From: JADJYF01 sp043782755
GTDB taxonomy: Bacteria; Pseudomonadota; Gammaproteobacteria; Ga0077536
DNA: 19,498 bases
Direction: 5' to 3'
Assembly (NCBI GenBank): GCA_043782755.1
Contig: JAYWAC010000026.1
Coordinates: forward strand, 1-19,498
Under the pieces are notes generated by a model, which had not been told where the DNA came from, ran no database searches, and was given only the letters and a program-made list of their open reading frames with translations. Made by a program: the position numbers and the translations under genes. Of the stretch, positions 14,852 through 19,498 are shown piece after piece. Position 1 is the first letter of the stretch, and each line of letters opens with the position of its first letter.

Positions 14852-15898
14852 CTACTTGCCCGCGTTCAGAATGTGGCCGATATCGAACTCGCCGCGCGAC
14901 GGTTTGCTCTTGCGGACTTTCGGCGCGCGGGTGCGCGGCGGCGTGGTCGTCTTGTGGCTGACGGCTTTGACGGGGCGCACTAGCTTCTTCGTCTCGGGCT
15001 GCGCCGGCGTCATCGTTGCATGCGAGACCGCAGCCGTAACTTCTGCAACCGTTGGCACTACAGACGGCGCTGGATGCACTTCAGCACGCAGGGCGGCCAG
15101 CTCGCGCTGCATGGCCTGCTGCCGTTCGAGCAGAGCGTCGATCTCGTCACGTCCAGGCGCATCGAACAGCGCCGACATACGTCCGCCCAGCCCGCGCAAG
15201 GCGAGCCGCACCTCGCTGCCGGCGTTGACCCAGGCTGCGAAATCGCACGCGAAAGCCTCGCTCATCACACGCTCGGCATAGCCTGCCTCGGCGTGATCAA
15301 TCCAGGCATCGTAAAGAGCACGCAATGTAGTGATCGGTGGGCCACTGTCATCCTTAAGATAAGCGGCGAAGCCTTGCAGCGCCGTCCGCATCGCGAGCCG
15401 ATAATGTTCATCGATCACGGCACGCGCCTGCGACTCCGTCAGCAACGTACGCTGCACGGCTTTCAACATCTCCTGCCATTCACGCTGCGGACCGACGGCC
15501 GGCAATGCCAGCAATTCGGTGCTCCAACTCGTCAGCGTGGTCGACCATTGCCGCCAGGCTTGCCCGGCATGGGCGTCGGGAAACGCGCCGAGCAGCGCGC
15601 CCGGTGCAGCGCCCACAAAGGCATTCAAGAAATCGTCGTTGGCTGCGGGGTCTATGCCCTGTCGCGCGGCGGCTTGCAGCGCCTGCACGAACCGAGCGGC
15701 GAAATCATTACCGCCACCTTGCTTCAACATCTGTTGTATCGTGCGCGCGAAGGCGAGATAGGCCCCGGCAAAGCCGCTTGCCGACGCCGCACGCAGATCA
15801 GAATGATCGGCGCTAGCGCCGGGCTTGAAACCCTTGCTGACGAGCGTCATCCACTCGCGCCATGCGGCGGCCCATGGCGCGTCCTTATCCGCGTTCAT
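14852..15898 (-). CDS. phaE: Class III PHA synthase subunit PhaE
   Basis: A 348-residue partner of PhaC, needed for activity and granule formation of class III synthases. The sequence is weakly conserved in the family; the assignment rests on length, alanine- and tryptophan-rich helical content, the conserved-looking stretch LRALYDAWIDHAEAGYAERV, and its position 6 bases before phaC. A short coiled coil (about 248-273, DEIDALLERQQAMQRELAALRAEV region) follows. The last 74 residues are unusual: an alanine/proline/threonine linker, then a basic stretch at 304-336 with 13 Lys/Arg and no acidic residue, and a short conserved-looking end FDIGHILNAGK. The ATG at 15898 has a strong GGAGGA ribosome binding site. 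acs ends only 42 bases upstream. Confidence 0.9.
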   Translation of the reverse strand: MNADKDAPWAAAWREWMTLVSKGFKPGASADHSDLRAASASGFAGAYLAFARTIQQMLKQGGGNDFAARFVQALQAAARQGIDPAANDDFLNAFVGAAPGALLGAFPDAHAGQAWRQWSTTLTSWSTELLALPAVGPQREWQEMLKAVQRTLLTESQARAVIDEHYRLAMRTALQGFAAYLKDDSGPPITTLRALYDAWIDHAEAGYAERVMSEAFACDFAAWVNAGSEVRLALRGLGGRMSALFDAPGRDEIDALLERQQAMQRELAALRAEVHPAPSVVPTVAEVTAAVSHATMTPAQPETKKLVRPVKAVSHKTTTPPRTRAPKVRKSKPSRGEFDIGHILNAGK

Positions 15899-15940
15899 GA
15901 TCTCCTCCGCAGCGCGCAGCCAGCGCTGTCTACGCTTTGC

Positions 15941-17878
<1,938 letters not shown>

Positions 17879-18015
17879 GGATGGCTCTCCTCGTCGATTG
17901 AGACCCCGCGCGCGAGGTTCGAGGCGCGGCGCCGACGGTTGCAATCCGCACGCGCGCCACACGCTGCGGGCATCCGCCGGCGCTGGGGAAATAGGGCTCG
18001 GAGTTTAACACCGCA

Positions 18016-18031
18016 GGCGCCTCCCGGCGCC
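18016..18031 (+). repeat. GC hairpin in the leader of the nucleotidase gene
   Basis: GGCGCC-TCCC-GGCGCC, a six-base-pair all-GC stem with a four-base loop, 26 bases before the GTG start at 18058, in the 179-base gap that separates it from acs. No T run follows. It may be a leader structure or a divergent-promoter element; no role can be assigned. Confidence 0.4.
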
Positions 18032-18057
18032 ACGCCAAGACCAGAGAAAGGACCATC

Positions 18058-19080
18058 GTGACCCATTCGGCCAACCACCAAGACCGACTCCTGGTCGCCA
18101 TCGCGGCCGTTGCCGCCGCCTGTCGCGTGACCCGTCACGTACAGAACCGCCAGCAGCATATCGAGCGCCACAGCAAAGACGACATGAGCCCGGTGACGGT
18201 CGCCGATTACGCCGCCCAGGCGGTGATCGCGCGACACCTCGCCGAGGCCTTCGGCAGCCTCACTATGGTTGGCGAGGAAGACGCCGCAACCTTGCGCGAA
18301 GCTGACCGCTCGGCACTGCGCGAGGAAGTGGCGGCGGCGGCACGGATCGCCTGGGCCGAGGCCGGCACCATCGACGTGCTCGACGCCATCGATCTCGGCA
18401 ATCACGACGCCAGTGGCGACAGCTACTGGACGCTCGATCCTATCGATGGCACCAAAGGTTTCCTGCGCGGTGGTCAATACGCGGTCTCACTCGCGCTGAT
18501 CGAAAAAGGCCAGGTGGTATTGGGCGTGCTCGGCTGTCCGAACTTGTCGGAAAACTACAATCGCGCGTTCGACGACCCGGACCCGCGTGGCTGCCTGTTC
18601 TACGCCACCCGTGGCGGCGGCAGCTGGTCGCTACCAGTCGACAAACCGGACTTGTCACCACGCCGTCTGGACGCCAGTCGTGAGGAAGACATCAGCGCTA
18701 TGCGCATCTGTGAATCGGTAGAAGCAGCGCACTCACGTATCGACGACAGCGGACGCATCGTCGAGTATCTCGCCGCACACGGCACGCCGGCGCGCCTCGA
18801 CAGCCAGTGCAAATACGCGGTGGTCGCACGTGGCCAGGCCGAGGCCTATCTGCGCCTGCCGACCCGTAGCGATTACATTGAAAAGATCTGGGATCACGCC
18901 GCCGGCATGATCATCGCAGAAGAAGCCGGCGCCATCGTCACTGATGTACTCGGTCGGCCGCTAGATTTCTCCAAGGGCAGCGGGCTGAGCGCCAATCGCG
19001 GCGTGATCTGCGCATCACGCGCATTTCACGGCCGCATCCGTCAGGCCGTCAGCGCGCTCGGCTTGTTCAACGAGACTTAA
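18058..19080 (+). CDS. 3'(2'),5'-bisphosphate nucleotidase, HAL2/SAL1-like
   Basis: A 340-residue member of the inositol-monophosphatase superfamily that most likely converts 3'-phosphoadenosine 5'-phosphate (PAP), a by-product of sulfate assimilation, to AMP. The metal-binding motifs are complete: D50 in TVADYAAQ, E73/E74 in VGEED, D127 and D130 in DPIDGTKGF, and D279 in WDHAAG. The sequence DPIDGTKGFLRGGQYAVSLAL and the length resemble yeast Hal2/Met22 and plant SAL1 (about 350) more than E. coli CysQ (246). The start is a GTG at 18058 with AAAGGA about seven bases upstream. It is monocistronic as far as seen, divergent from acs and convergent with the EAL gene, with one base between the stop codons. 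Substrate specificity is inferred from family; related inositol or FBP phosphatase activity cannot be excluded. Confidence 0.88.
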   Translation: MTHSANHQDRLLVAIAAVAAACRVTRHVQNRQQHIERHSKDDMSPVTVADYAAQAVIARHLAEAFGSLTMVGEEDAATLREADRSALREEVAAAARIAWAEAGTIDVLDAIDLGNHDASGDSYWTLDPIDGTKGFLRGGQYAVSLALIEKGQVVLGVLGCPNLSENYNRAFDDPDPRGCLFYATRGGGSWSLPVDKPDLSPRRLDASREEDISAMRICESVEAAHSRIDDSGRIVEYLAAHGTPARLDSQCKYAVVARGQAEAYLRLPTRSDYIEKIWDHAAGMIIAEEAGAIVTDVLGRPLDFSKGSGLSANRGVICASRAFHGRIRQAVSALGLFNET

Positions 19081-19081
19081 T

Positions 19082-19498
19082 CTAACTGTTGGCGACCAGC
19101 AACGCCTGGGGCACGTGATCGAGGTGCGATAAGGGAAATGGCTTACCGACGCCATAGCCCTGCGCGTAATCCACACCAACCTCGGCCAGCACGCGCATGA
19201 TGTCGTCGTTCTCGACGAACTCGGCGATGGTCTTCTTGCCCATCACCTTGCCGACATCGTTGATCGAACGCACCAGCGCCCTGTCAAGCGGGTCGGTATG
19301 TACGTCGCGCACGAACATGCCGTCAATCTTGAGATAGTCGACCGGCAGGTTCTTGAGATAAGCGAAGGACGACAGTCCACTGCCGAAGTCGTCGAGCGCA
19401 AAGAAGCAACCCAAAGCCTTCAAGGTCGAGATGAAGCGACTGGCCTGGGACAGATTGGAAATCACCGCCGTTTCCGTAATCTCGAAACAAATCTTGCT
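19082..19498 (-). CDS. EAL-domain c-di-GMP phosphodiesterase, C-terminal part
   Basis: The last 138 residues of an EAL domain that starts beyond the right edge of the window; the frame is open to position 19498. EAL domains hydrolyse cyclic di-GMP. Visible motifs: FEITET near the edge, DDFGSGLSSFAYLKNLPV with the metal-binding aspartates, the lysine of LKIDGMFV, the glutamate of IAEFVEN, and DYAQGYGVGKP. All catalytic residues in this part are present, so the domain looks active. The EAL signature itself and any GGDEF, PAS or membrane part would lie outside, so the full architecture is unknown. The 3' end meets the nucleotidase gene tail to tail without a terminator. Confidence 0.93.
   Translation of the reverse strand, partial: SKICFEITETAVISNLSQASRFISTLKALGCFFALDDFGSGLSSFAYLKNLPVDYLKIDGMFVRDVHTDPLDRALVRSINDVGKVMGKKTIAEFVENDDIMRVLAEVGVDYAQGYGVGKPFPLSHLDHVPQALLVANS

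Noticed and set aside
15910..15928. CAGCGC-N7-GCGCTG hairpin as a terminator between acs and phaE.
   Set aside because: The stem has only six pairs, no T run follows on the minus strand, and it runs almost directly into the phaE ribosome binding site.

Overview
The window is about 19.5 kb of moderately GC-rich, gene-dense bacterial chromosome. The gene content points to a gammaproteobacterium: an RppH-type Nudix hydrolase, an NADP/NAD-type two-domain malate dehydrogenase of the Burkholderia/Xanthomonas kind, a sucA-sucB-lpd operon, a two-subunit (class III, PhaE+PhaC) polyhydroxyalkanoate (PHA) synthase as in purple sulfur bacteria, a PhaR repressor and a GTP-type PEP carboxykinase. The exact lineage cannot be fixed from the sequence alone. 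I see no tRNA, rRNA, CRISPR array, insertion sequence or phage gene.

Layout. 1-370: 3' part of a TspO/MBR membrane protein, followed by about 435 bases with no recognisable gene. 807-1586: two small secreted proteins of unknown function in a tight pair. 1620-2144 (minus): rppH. 2264-3264 (minus): mdh with a strong bidirectional hairpin terminator. 3265-3689: divergent regulatory region. 3690-9190 (plus): sucA, sucB and lpd, the complete 2-oxoglutarate dehydrogenase complex. 9290-11056 (plus): phaA thiolase and the PHA regulator phaR. 11110-12873 (minus): pckG. 12874-13288: divergent regulatory region with a good phaP promoter and a doubled PhaR-like operator. 13289-13681 (plus): phasin phaP. 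13781-17878 (minus): acs, phaE and phaC in transcription order, all co-directional and tightly spaced. 18058-19080 (plus): a HAL2-like 3'(2'),5'-bisphosphate nucleotidase. 19082-19498 (minus): the C-terminal part of an EAL-domain c-di-GMP phosphodiesterase that runs out of the window.

How the genes fit together. Most of the window handles the acetyl-CoA/oxaloacetate/2-oxoglutarate node. Acs makes acetyl-CoA from acetate; PhaA condenses it to acetoacetyl-CoA; PhaE-PhaC polymerises hydroxyacyl-CoA; PhaP coats the granule; PhaR senses free polymer and represses. SucAB-Lpd and Mdh run the TCA cycle, and PckG withdraws oxaloacetate for gluconeogenesis. The reductase PhaB that would complete PHB synthesis is not in the window.

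The most interesting signals are non-coding and domain-level. TGC-N3-GCA motifs sit at the phaP and phaA promoters (and one upstream of mdh), suggesting a compact PhaR regulon. PhaE carries a strongly basic, proline-rich tail. acs and phaEC look co-transcribed. I do not see a clearly new defence or mobile system here.
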